Assembly (NCBI GenBank): GCA_920105625.2
Contig: OV050031.1
Span: 52,036,205 to 52,100,204 of the forward strand
Reading direction: 5' to 3'
Source: Clusia tigrina
Taxonomy: Eukaryota > Arthropoda > Insecta > Diptera > Clusiidae
DNA length: 64,000 bases
Part shown: positions 41,076-52,243 of the stretch, piece after piece
Position numbering within the stretch: the first letter of the stretch is position 1
Layout: each line of letters begins with the position of its first letter
Made by a program: the position numbers and the translations under genes
The notes under the pieces: model-generated
Databases searched by the model: none
The model's input: only the letters and a program-made list of their open reading frames with translations
Told to the model about the DNA's origin: nothing

Positions 41076-44000
41076 GCCTCATAAGAACTTGAAATTTTGT
41101 GACAACAAAGTACTATTGTCAATTTAAAATATCGGTATAGCAGTGCTACGTTTGAGTAAGAAGTGAAACACTGATGCAACTTCAAAGTTCACTAAATTTT
41201 AAACTGTGCGTAATGTAACTATCAGAATTTGCAACATTGAAATGCTGTAACTTTTTACTGGTGCATCATAAGACCTAGAAATTTTGTGACAATAATGTAC
41301 TATTGTCAATTTGAAATATCGCTATAACAGTGCTACCTTTGAGTAAAAAATTAAATACTGATGCAACTTCAAAATTCACTAACTTTTATACTGTGCGTAA
41401 TATAACTATCAAAGTTTGCAACATTGAAATGCTGTAAATTTTTACTGGTGCCTCATAAAAACCTGAAATTTTGTGACAATAAAGTACTATTGTCAATTTA
41501 AAATATCGGTATAACAGTGCTACGTTTGAGTAAAAAGTGAAACACTGATGCAACTTCAAAGTTCACTAAATTTTACACTGTGCGTAATGTAACTATCAGA
41601 GTTTGCAACATTGAAATGCTGTAACTTTTTACTGGTGCGTCATAAGACCTAGAAATTTTGTGACAATAATGTTCTTTTGTCAATTTGAAATATCGCTATA
41701 ACAGTGCTACCTTTGAGTAAATAATTAAATACTGATGCAAGTTCAAAATTCACTAACTTTTATACTGTGGGTAATATAACTATCAAAGTTTGCAACATTG
41801 CATTGCTGTAACTTTTTACTGGTGCTTTATAAAAACTTGAAATTTTTTGACAATAAAGTACCATTGTCAATTTGAGATATCGGCATAACAGTGCTACCCT
41901 TGAGTAAAAATTTAAACACTAATGCAACTTTAAAATTCACTAACTTTTATACTGTGCGTAATATAATTATCAAAGTTTGCAACATTGAAATGCTGTAACT
42001 TTTTGATGGTGCGTCTTAAGAGCTTGAAAATTTGTGAAAATATTGTACTATTGTCAATTTGAAATATCGCTATAACAGTGCTAGCTTTGAGTAAAAATTA
42101 CTGATGCAACTTCAAAATTCACTAACTTTTATACTGTGCGTAATATAACTATCAAACTTTGCAATATTGCAATGCTGTAACTTTTTACTGGAGTGTCATA
42201 AGACCTTTAAATTTTGTGACATTAAAGTACCATTGTCAATTTAAAATATCGGTATAACAGTGATACCTTTGAATAAAAAATGAAACACTGATGCAACTTA
42301 AAAATACAATAAATTTTATACTGTGCGTAATGTAACTATCAGAGTTTGCAACATTGAAATGCTGTAACTTTTTACTGGTGCATCATAAGACCTTGAAATT
42401 TTGTGACAATAATGTACTATTATCAATTTGAAATATCGTATAATAGAGCTGATTTTGAGTAAAAAATGAAACACTGATGCTACTTAAAACTTCACTATTT
42501 TTTATACTATGCGTAATATAACTATCAAAATTTGCAACATTGAAATGCTGTAAATTTTTACTGGGGCCTCATAAAAACTTGAAATTTTGTGACAGCAAAG
42601 TACTATTGTCAATTTAAAATATCGGTACAGCAGTGCTACGTTTGAGTAAGAAGTGAAACACTGATGCAACTTCAAAGTTCACTAAATTTTACACTGTGCG
42701 AAATGTAATTATCATAGTTTGCAACATTGAAATGCTGTAACTTTTTACTGGTGCGTCATAAGACCTAGAAATTTTGTGACAATAATGTACTATTGTCAAT
42801 TTGAAATATCGCTATAACAGTGCTACCTTTGAGTAAAAAATTAAATACTGCTGCAACTTCAAAATTCACTAACTTTTATAACTATCAAAGTTTGCAATAT
42901 TGCATTGCTGTAACTTTTTACTGGTGCTTCATAAAAACTTGAAATTTTTTGACAATAAAGTACCATTGTCAATTTGAGATATCGGCATAACAGTGCTACC
43001 CTTGAGTAAAAATTTAAACACTAATGCAACTTCAAAATTCACTAACTTTTATACTGTGCGTAATATAACTATCAAAGTTTGCAATATTGAAATGCTGTAA
43101 CTTTTTACTGGAGTGTCATAAGACCTTGAAATTTTGTGACAATAAAGTACTATTGTCAATTTAAAATATCGGTATAACAGTGCTACGTTTGAGTAAAAAG
43201 TGAAACACTGATGCAACTTCAAAGTTCACTAAATTTTATACTGTGCGTAATCTAACTATCAGAGTTTGCAACATTGAAATGCTGTAACTCTTTGCTGGTG
43301 CGTCTTAAGAGCTTTAAATTTTGTGACAATAATGTACTTTTGTCAATTTGAAATATCGCTATAACAGTGCTACCTTTGAGTAAAAAATTAAATACTGATG
43401 CAACTTCAAAATTCACTAACTTTTATACTGTGCGTAATATAATTATCAAAGTTTGCAACATTGCATTGCTGTAACTTTTTACTGGTGCTTCATAAAAACT
43501 TGAAATTTTTTGACAATAAAGTACAATTGTCAATTTGAGATATCGGCATAACAGTGCCCTACCCTTGAGTAAAAATTTAAACACTAATGCAACTTCAAAA
43601 TTCACTAACTTTTATACTGTGCGTAATATAACTATCAAAGTTTGCAATATTGAAATGCTGTAACTTTTTACTGGAGTGTCATAAGACCTTGAATTTTTAT
43701 GACAATAAATTACTATTGTCAATTTAAAATATCGGTATAACAGTGCTACGTTTGAGTAAAAAGTGAAACACTGATGCAACTTCAAAGTTCACTAAATTTT
43801 ATACTGTGCGTAATCTAACTATCAGAGTTTGCAACATTGAAATGCTGTAACTTTTTACTGGTGCGTCATAAGACCTAGAAATTTTGTGACAATAATGTAC
43901 TTTTGTCAATTTGAAATATCGCTATAACAGTGCTACCTTTGAGTAAATAATTAAATACTGATGCAACTTCAAAATTCACTAACTTTTATACTGTGGGTAA

Positions 44001-44467
44001 TATAACTATCAAAGTTTGCAACATTGCATTGCTGTAACTTTTTACTGGTGCTTCATAAAAACTTGAAATTTTTTTACAATAAAGTACCATTGTCAATTTG
44101 AAATATCGGCATAACTGTGCTACCCTTGAGTAAAAATTTAAACACTAATGCAACTTCAAAATTCACTAACTTTTATACTGTGCGTAATATAATTATCAAA
44201 GTTTGCAACATTGAAATGTGTAACTTTTTGCTGGTGCGTCTTAAGAGCTTGAAATTTTGTGAAAATAATGTACTATTGTCAATTTAAAATATCGTTATAA
44301 CAGTGCTAGCTTTGAGTAAAAAATTCTGATGCAACTTCAAAATTCACTAACTTTTATACTGTGCGTAATATAACTATCAAACTATGCAATATTGCAATGC
44401 TGTAACTTTTTACTGGAGTGTTAAAAGACCTTTAAATTTTGTGACAATAAAGTACCATTGTCAATTT
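41076..44467 (+). repeat. Zone 4d: transition to the regular six-mer
   Basis: About 18 monomers. The first kilobase resembles 33.79-34.7 kb. From about 42.8 kb, monomer orders close to the zone 5 six-mer appear in short runs (m1-m2-m5-m6 order at about 42.8-43.4 and 43.4-44.2 kb). The m1-like monomer near 42880 already has the 14 bp deletion (cttttataactatc) later seen in every B unit. The marker cttaagagc is still unmutated at 43294 and 44237. No gene or unique sequence is seen. Confidence 0.7.
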
Positions 44468-45589
44468 AAAATATCGGTATAACAGTGCTACCTTTGAGTA
44501 AATAATTAAATACTGATGCAACTTCAAAATTCACTAACTTTTATACTGTGGGTAATATAACTATCAAAGTTTGCAACATTGCATTGCTGTAACTTTTTAC
44601 TGGTGCTTCATAAAAACTTTAAATTTTTTGAAAATAAAGTACCATTGTCAATTTGAGATATCGGCATAACAGTGCTACCATTGAGTAAAAATTTAAACAC
44701 TAATGCAACTTCAAAATTCACTAACTTTTATACTGTGCGTAATATAACTATCAAAGTTTGCAATATTGAAATGCTGTAACTTTTTACTGGAGTGTCATAA
44801 GACCTTGAAATTTTATGACAATAAACTACTATTGTCAATTTAAAATATCGGTATAACAGTGCTACGTTTGAGTAAAAAGTGAAACACTGATGCAACTTAA
44901 AAATACAATAAATTTTATACTGTGCGTAATGTAACTATCAGAGTTTGCAACATTGAAATGCTGTAACTTTTTACTGGTGCATCATAAGACCTTGAAATTT
45001 TGTGACAATAATGTACTATTATCAATTTGAAATATCGTATAATAGAGCTGATTTTGAGTAAAAAATGAAACACTGATGCTACTTAAAACTTCACTATTTT
45101 TTATACTGTGCGTAATATAACTATCAAAGTTTGCAACATTGAAATGCTGTAAATTTTTACTGGTGCCTCATAAAAACTTGAAATTTTGTGACAATAAAGT
45201 ACTATTGTCAATTTAAAATATCGGTATAACAGTGCTACCCTTGAGTAAAAAGTGAAACACTGATGCAACTTCAAAGTTCACTAAATTTTATACTGTGCGT
45301 AATCTAACTATCAGAGTTTGCAACATTGAAATGCTGTAACTTTTTACTGGTGCGTCATAAGACCTAGAAATTTTGTGACAATAATGTACTATTGTCAATT
45401 TGAAATATCGCTATAACAGTGCTACCTTTGAGTAAAAAATTAAATACTGATGCAACTTCAAAATTCACTAACTTTTATACTGTGCGTAATATAATTATCA
45501 AAGTTTGCAACATTGAAATGCTGTAACTTTTTGCTGGTGCGTTTTTAAGAGCTTGAAATTTTGTGACAATAATGTACTTTTGTCAATTT
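44468..45589 (+). repeat. HOR unit A0 (first in-phase six-mer, 1122 bp)
   Basis: First unit in the m1-m6 order. Its m1 starts as a hybrid: aaaatatcggtataac from another subtype runs into tgctacctttgagtaaataa of true m1, so the array switch lies within about 30 bp of 44468. Its m5 reads tgctacccttgag where other units read tgctacgtttgag. Its m6 is the first with gcgtttttaagagc. Confidence 0.85.
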
Positions 45590-46336
45590 GAAATATCGCT
45601 ATAACAGTGCTACCTTTGAGTAAATAATTAAATGCTGATGCAACTTCAAAATTCACTAACTTTTATACTGTGGGTAATATAACTATCAAAGTTTGCAACA
45701 TTGCATTGCTGTAACTTTTTACTGGTGCTTCATAAAAACTTGAAATTTTTTGACAATAAAGTACCATTGTCAATTTGAGATATCGGCATAACAGTGCTAC
45801 CCTTGAGTAAAAATTTAAACACTAATGCAACTTCAAAATTCACTAACTTTTATACTGTGCGTAATAAAACTATCAAAGTTTGCAATATTGAAATGCTGTA
45901 ACTTTTTACTGGAGTGTCATAAGACCTTGAAATTTTATGACAATAAACTACTATTGTCAATTTAAAATATCGGTATAACAGTGCTACGTTTGAGTAAAAA
46001 GTGAAACACTGATGCAACTTAAAAATACAATAAATTTTATACTGTGCGTAATGTAACTATCAGAGTTTGCAACATTGAAATGCTGTAACTTTTTACTGGT
46101 GCATCATAAGACCTTGAAATTTTGTGACAATAATGTACTATTATCAATTTGAAATATCGTATAATAGAGCTGATTTTGAGTAAAAAATGAAACACTGATG
46201 CTACTTAAAACTTCACTATTTTTTATACTGTGCGTAATATAACTATCAAAGTTTGCAACATTGAAATGCTGTAAATTTTTACTGGTGCCTCATAAAAACT
46301 TGAAATTTTGTGACAATAAAGTACTATTGTCAATTT

Positions 46337-46523
46337 AAAATATCGGTATAACAGTGCTACGTTTGAGTAAAAAGTGAAACACTGATGCAACTTCAAAGTT
46401 CACTAAATTTTATACTGTGCGTAATCTAACTATCAGAGTTTGCAACATTGAAATGCTGTAACTTTTTACTGGTGCGTCATAAGACCTAGAAATTTTGTGA
46501 CAATAATGTACTATTGTCAATTT
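46337..46523 (+). repeat. Representative 187 bp satellite monomer (type m5)
   Basis: A typical full-length monomer, given as a reference frame. Position 1 is the a/g before aaatatcgg. Landmarks: 1-10 gaaatatcgg (aaaatatcgg in this type); 31-40 gtaaaaaatg; 71-80 cttttatact; 81-90 gtgcgtaata; 101-110 agtttgcaac; 125-132 a T-rich run ending in ac; 133-142 ctggtgcgtc; 162-183 the dyad; 183-187 aattt. Because 187 is not divisible by three, reading frames shift between monomers and no frame stays open for long. Monomer subtypes differ mainly at positions 9-25, 33-46, 55-72, 81-92 and 138-178. Confidence 0.95.
46498..46519. other. Dyad-symmetry element, 8 bp arms with 6 bp spacer (example copy)
   Basis: Arms tgacaata and tattgtca are exact reverse complements separated by atgtac. 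The element occupies monomer positions 162-183 and is present, intact or with one or two changes, in nearly every monomer of the window. In the zone 5 six-monomer unit the arms are perfect in m2, m4 and m5, seven base pairs in m1, and carry one mismatch in m3 (tattatca) and in m6 (ttttgtca). Such a dyad could bind a dimeric protein or extrude as a cruciform; short dyads have been reported as enriched at some centromeric satellites lacking CENP-B boxes. Function here is inference. Confidence 0.7.
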
Positions 46524-46621
46524 GAAATATCGCTATAACAGTGCTACCTTTGAGTAAAAAATTAAATACTGATGCAACTTCAAAATTCACTAACTTTTAT
46601 ACTGTGCGTAATATAATTATC

Positions 46622-46652
46622 AAAGTTTGCAACATTGAAATGCTGTAACTTT
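46622..46652. other. Second imperfect inverted repeat in the monomer (example copy)
   Basis: Arms aaagtt (46622-46627) and aacttt (46647-46652) are complementary, with an inner gca/tgc pair, around the core acattgaaa. This sits at monomer positions 99-129. It is kept in most subtypes but is weakened in m3 and m5, which read agagtt in the left arm, and in monomers ending ctgtaaattt. It is weaker and less constant than the 162-183 dyad and may be a by-product of AT-rich sequence. Confidence 0.4.
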
Positions 46653-46711
46653 TTGCTGGTGCGTTTTTAAGAGCTTGAAATTTTGTGACAATAATGTACT
46701 TTTGTCAATTT

Positions 46712-47833
46712 GAAATATCGCTATAACAGTGCTACCTTTGAGTAAATAATTAAATACTGATGCAACTTCAAAATTCACTAACTTTTATACTGTGGGTAAT
46801 ATAACTATCAAAGTTTGCAACATTGCATTGCTGTAACTTTTTACTGGTGCTTCATAAAAACTTGAAATTTTTTGACAATAAAGTACCATTGTCAATTTGA
46901 GATATCGGCATAACAGTGCTACCCTTGAGTAAAAATTTAAACACTAATGCAACTTCAAAATTCACTAACTTTTATACTGTGCGTAATAAAACTATCAAAG
47001 TTTGCAATATTGAAATGCTGTAACTTTTTACTGGAGTGTCATAAGACCTTGAAATTTTATGACAATAAACTACTATTGTCAATTTAAAATATCGGTATAA
47101 CAGTGCTACGTTTGAGTAAAAAGTGAAACACTGATGCAACTTAAAAATACAATAAATTTTATACTGTGCGTAATGTAACTATCAGAGTTTGCAACATTGA
47201 AATGCTGTAACTTTTTACTGGTGCATCATAAGACCTTGAAATTTTGTGACAATAATGTACTATTATCAATTTGAAATATCGTATAATAGAGCTGATTTTG
47301 AGTAAAAAATGAAACACTGATGCTACTTAAAACTTCACTATTTTTTATACTGTGCGTAATATAACTATCAAAGTTTGCAACATTGAAATGCTGTAAACTT
47401 TTACTGGTGCCTCATAAAAACTTGAAATTTTGTGACAATAAAGTACTATTGTCAATTTAAAATATCGGTATAACAGTGCTACGTTTGAGTAAAAAGTGAA
47501 ACACTGATGCAACTTCAAAGTTCACTAAATTTTATACTGTGCGTAATCTAACTATCAGAGTTTGCAATATTGAAATGCTGTAACTTTTTACTGGTGCGTC
47601 ATAAGACCTAGAAATTTTGTGACAATAATGTATTATTGTCAATTTGAAATATCGCTATAACAGTGCTACCTTTGAGTAAAAAATTAAATACTGATGCAAC
47701 TTCAAAATTCACTAACTTTTATACTGTGCGTAATATAATTATCAAAGTTTGCAACATTGAAATGCTGTAACTTTTTGCTGGTGCGTTTTTAAGAGCTTGA
47801 AATTTTGTGACAATAATGTACTTTTGTCAATTT
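46712..47833 (+). repeat. HOR unit A2 (1122 bp)
   Basis: Six monomers starting at 46712, 46899, 47086, 47273, 47459 and 47646 (lengths 187, 187, 187, 186, 187, 188). Shares gcgtaataaaactatc in m2 with A1 and A6. Private: ctgtaaacttttactgg in m4, tgcaatattg in m5, and tgtattattg in the m5 dyad. Confidence 0.95.
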
Positions 47834-48916
47834 GAAATATCGCTATAACAGTGCTACCTTTGAGTAAATAATTAAATACTGATGCAACTTCAAAATTCAC
47901 TAACTTGTATAACTATCAAAGTTTGCAACATTGCATTGCTGTAACTTTTTACTGGTGCTTCATAAAAACTTTAAATTTTTTGACAATGAAGTACCATTGT
48001 CAATTTGAGATATCGGCATAACAGTGCTACCCTTGAGTAAAAATTTAAACACTAATGCAACTTTAAAATTCACTAACTTTTATACTGTGAGTAATATAAC
48101 TATCAAAGTTTGCAATATTGAAATGCTGTAACTTTTTACTGGAGTGTCATAAGACCTTGAAATTTTGTGACAATAAAGTACTATTGTCAATTTAAAATAT
48201 CGGTATAGCAGTGCTACGTTTGAGTAAAAAGTGAAACACTGATGCAACTTCAAAGTTCACTAAATTTTATACTGTGCGTAATCTAACTATCAGAGTTTGC
48301 AACATTGAAATGCTGTAACTTTTTACTGGTGCGTCATAAGACCTAGAAATTTTGTGACAATAATGTACTATTGTCAATTTGAAATATCGCTATAACAGTG
48401 CTACCTTTGAGTAAAAAATTAAATACTGATGCAACTTCAAAATTCACTAACTTTTATACTGTGCGTAATATAACTATCAAAGTTTGCAACATTGAAATGC
48501 TGTAAATTTTTACTGGTGCCTCATAAAAACTTGAAATTTCGTGACAATAAAGTACTATTGTCAACGTTTGAGTAAAAAGTGAAACACTGATGCAACTTTA
48601 AAGTTCACTAAATTTTATACTGTGCGTAATCTAACTATCAGAGTTTGCAAAATTGAAATGCTGTAACTTTTTACTGGTGCGTCATAAGACCTAGAAATTT
48701 TGTGACAATAATGTACTATTGTCAATTTGAAATGTCGCTATAGCAGTGCTACCTTTGAGTAAAAAATTAAATACTGATGCAACTTCAAAATTCACTAACT
48801 TTTATACTGTGCGTAATATAATTATCAAAGTTTGCAACATTGAAATGCTGTAACTTTTTGCTGGTGCGTTTTTAAGAGCTTGAAATTTTGTGACAATAAT
48901 GTACTTTTGTCAATTT
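47834..48916 (+). repeat. HOR unit B1 (1083 bp)
   Basis: First B unit. Order: m1 with a 14 bp deletion (173 bp), m2 with gtgagtaat, m5-like, a hybrid of m6-like 5' and m4-like 3' parts, m5-like with a 26 bp junction deletion (tcaa joined to cgtttgag at 48564/48565), then m6. The two deletions account for the whole length difference from a full six-mer. Private: cttgtataactatc, gaaatgtcgc. Confidence 0.93.
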
Positions 48917-50038
48917 GAAATATCGCTATAACAGTGCTACCTTTGAGTAAATAATTAAATACTGATGCAACTTCAAAATTCACTAACTTTTATACTGTGG
49001 GTAATATAACTATCAAAGTTTGCAACATTGCATTGCTGTAACTTTTTACTGGTGCTTCATAAAAACTTGAAATTTTTTGACAATAAAGTACCATTGTCAA
49101 TTTGAGATATCGGCATAACAGTGCTACCCTTGAGTAAAAATTAAAACACTAATGCAACTTCAAAATTCACTAACTTTTATACTGTGCGTAATATAACTAT
49201 CAAAGTTTGCAATATTGAAATGCTGTAACTTTTTACTGGAGTGTCATAAGACCTTGAAATTTTATGACAATAAACTACTATTGTCAATTTAAAATATCGG
49301 TATAACAGTGCTACGTTTGAGTAAAAAGTGAAACACTGATGCAACTTAAAAATACAATAAATTTTATACTGTGCGTAATGTAACTATCAGAGTTTGCAAC
49401 ATTGAAATGCTGTAACTTTTTACTGGTGCATCATAAGACCTTGAAATTTTGTGACAATAATGTACTATTATCAATTTGAAATATCGTATAATAGAGCTGA
49501 TTTTGAGTAAAAAATGAAACACTGATGCTACTTAAAACTTCACTATTTTTTATACTGTGCGTAATATAACTATCAAAGTTTGCAGCATTGAAATTCTGTA
49601 AATTTTTACTGGTGCCTCATAAAAACTTGAAATTTTGTGACAATAAAGTACTATTGTCAATTTAAAATATCGGTATAACAGTGCTACGTTTGAGTAAAAA
49701 GTGAAACACTGATGCAACTTCAAAGTTCACTAAATTTTATACTGTGCGTAATCTAACTATCAGAGTTTGCAACATTGAAATGCTGTAACTTTTTACTGGT
49801 GCGTCATAAGACCTAGAAATTTTGTGACAATAATGTACTATTGTCAATTTGAAATATCGCTATAACAGTGCTACCTTTGAGTAAAAAATTAAATACTGAT
49901 GCAACTTCAAAATTCACTAACTTTTATACTGTGCGTAATATAATTATCAAAGTTTGCAACATTGAAATGCTGTAACTTTTTGCTGGTGCGTTTTTAAGAG
50001 CTTGAAATTTTGTGACAATAATGTACTTTTGTCAATTT
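48917..50038 (+). repeat. HOR unit A3 (1122 bp)
   Basis: Standard m1-m6 order. Its m4 carries tgcagcattgaaattctg, shared only with A4 and A5, marking a local family of A units. Private: aaaaattaaaacacta in m2. Confidence 0.93.
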
Positions 50039-51121
50039 GAAATATCGCTATAACAGTGCTACCTTTGAGTAAATAATTAAATACTGATGCAACTTCAAAA
50101 TTCACTAACTTTTATAACTATCAAAGTTTGCAACATTGCATTGCTGTAACTTTTTACTGGTGCTTCATAAAAACTTTAAATTTTTTGACAATGAAGTACC
50201 ATTGTCAATTTGAGATATCGGCATAACAGTGCTACCCTTGAGTAAAAATTTAAACACTAATGCAACTTCAAAATTCACTAACTTTTATACTGTGAGTAAT
50301 TTAACTATCAAAGTTTGCAATATTGAAATGCTGTAACTTTTTACTGGAGTGTCACAAGACCTTGAAATTTTGTGACAATAAAGTACTATTGTCAATTTAA
50401 AATATCGGTATAACAGTGCTACGTTTGAGTAAAAAGTGAAACACTGATGCAACTTCAAAGTTCACTAAATTTTATACTGTGCGTAATCTAACTATCAGAG
50501 TTTGCAACATTGAAATGCTGTAACTTTTTACTGGTGCGTCATAAGACCTAGAAATTTTGTGACAATAATGTACTATTGTCAATTTGAAATATCGCTATAA
50601 CAGTGCTACCTTTGAGTAAAAAATTAAATACTGATGCAACTTCAAAATTCACTAACTTTTATACTGTGCGTTATATAACTATCAAAGTTTGCAACATTGA
50701 AATGCTGTAAATTTTTACTGGTGCCTCATAAAAACTTGAAATTTCGTGACAATAAAGTACTATTGTCAACGTTTGAGTAAAAAGTGAAACACTGATGCAA
50801 CTTTAAAGTTCACTAAATTTTATACTGTGCGTAATCTAACTATCAGAGTTTGCAGAATTGAAATGCTGTAACTTTTTACTGGTGCGTCATAAGACCTAGA
50901 AATTTTGTGACAATAATGTACTATTGTCAATTTGAAATATCGCTATAGCAGTGCTACCTTTGAGTAAAAAATTAAATACTGATGCAACTTCAAAATTCAC
51001 TAACTTTTATACTGTGCGTAATATAATTATCAAAGTTTGCAACATTGAAATGCTGTAACTTTTTGCTGGTGCGTTTTTAAGAGCTTGAAATTTTGTGACA
51101 ATAATGTACTTTTGTCAATTT
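50039..51121 (+). repeat. HOR unit B2 (1083 bp)
   Basis: B order with both deletions. Private: gtgagtaatttaac, gtcacaagacc, gcgttatataac and tgcagaattg. The last lies where B1 and B3 read tgcaaaattg and later B units read tgcaacattg. Confidence 0.93.
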
Positions 51122-52243
51122 GAAATATCGCTATAACAGTGCTACCTTTGAGTAAATAATTAAATACTGATGCAACTTCAAAATTCACTAACTTTTATAC
51201 TGTGGGTAATATAACTATCAAAGTTTGCAACATTGCATTGCTCTAACTTTTTACTGGTGCTTCATAAAAACTTGAAATTTTTTGACAATAAAGTACCATT
51301 GTCAATTTGAGATATCGGCATAACAGTGCTACCTTTGAGTAAAAATTTAAACACTAATGCAACTTCAAAATTCACTAACTTTTATACTGTGCGTAATATA
51401 ACTATCAAAGTTTGCAATATTGAAATGCTGTAACTTTTTACTGGAGTGTCATAAGACCTTGAAATTTTATGACAATAAACTACTATTGTCAATTTAAAAT
51501 ATCGGTATAACAGTGCTACGTTTGAGTAAAAAGTGAAACACTGATGCAACTTAAAAATACAATAAATTTTATACTGTGCGTAATGTAACTATCAGAGTTT
51601 GCAACATTGAAATGCTGTAACTTTTTACTGGTGCATCATAAGACCTTGAAATTTTGTGACAATAATGTACTATTATCAATTTGAAATATCGTATAATAGA
51701 GCTGATTTTGAGTAAAAAATGAAACACTGATGCTACTTAAAACTTCACTATTTTTTATACTGTGCGTAATATAACTATCAAAGTTTGCAGCATTGAAATT
51801 CTGTAAATTTTTACTGGTGCCTCATAAAAACTTGAAATTTTGTGACAATAAAGTACTATTGTCAATTTAAAATATCGGTATAACAGTGGTACGTTTGAGT
51901 AAAAAGTGAAACACTGATGCAACTTCAAAGTTCACTAAATTTTATACTGTGCGTAATCTAACTATCAGAGTTTGCAACATTGAAATGCTGTAACTTTTTA
52001 CTGGTGCGTCATAAGACCTAGAAATTTTGTGACAATAATGTACTATTGTCAATTTGAAATATCGCTATAACAGTGCTACCTTTCAGTAAAAAATTAAATA
52101 CTGATGCAACTTCAAAATTCACTAACTTTTATACTGTGCGTAATATAATTATCAAAGTTTGCAACATTGAAATGCTGTAACTTTTTGCTGGTGCGTTTTT
52201 AAGAGCTTGAAATTTTGTGACAATAATGTACTTTTGTCAATTT
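51122..52243 (+). repeat. HOR unit A4 (1122 bp)
   Basis: Standard A order. Shares tgcagcattgaaattctg (m4) with A3 and A5 and gtggtacgtttgag (m5) with A5 only. Private: ctctaactttttac in m1, ctacctttgag in m2 and tttcagtaaaaaatt in m6. Confidence 0.93.

Larger units (their letters stand above)
45590..46711 (+). repeat. HOR unit A1 (1122 bp)
   Basis: Six monomers m1-m6. Unit-defining types: m1 gtaaataattaaat plus actgtgggtaat; m2 gagatatcggcataacag; m3 aaaaatacaataaatttt; m4 tcgtataatagagctgattt; m5 aagttcactaaattttat plus gcgtaatctaac; m6 gcgtttttaagagc. Private variants: aatgctgatg in m1, and gcgtaataaaactatc in m2, shared with A2 and A6. Confidence 0.93.
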
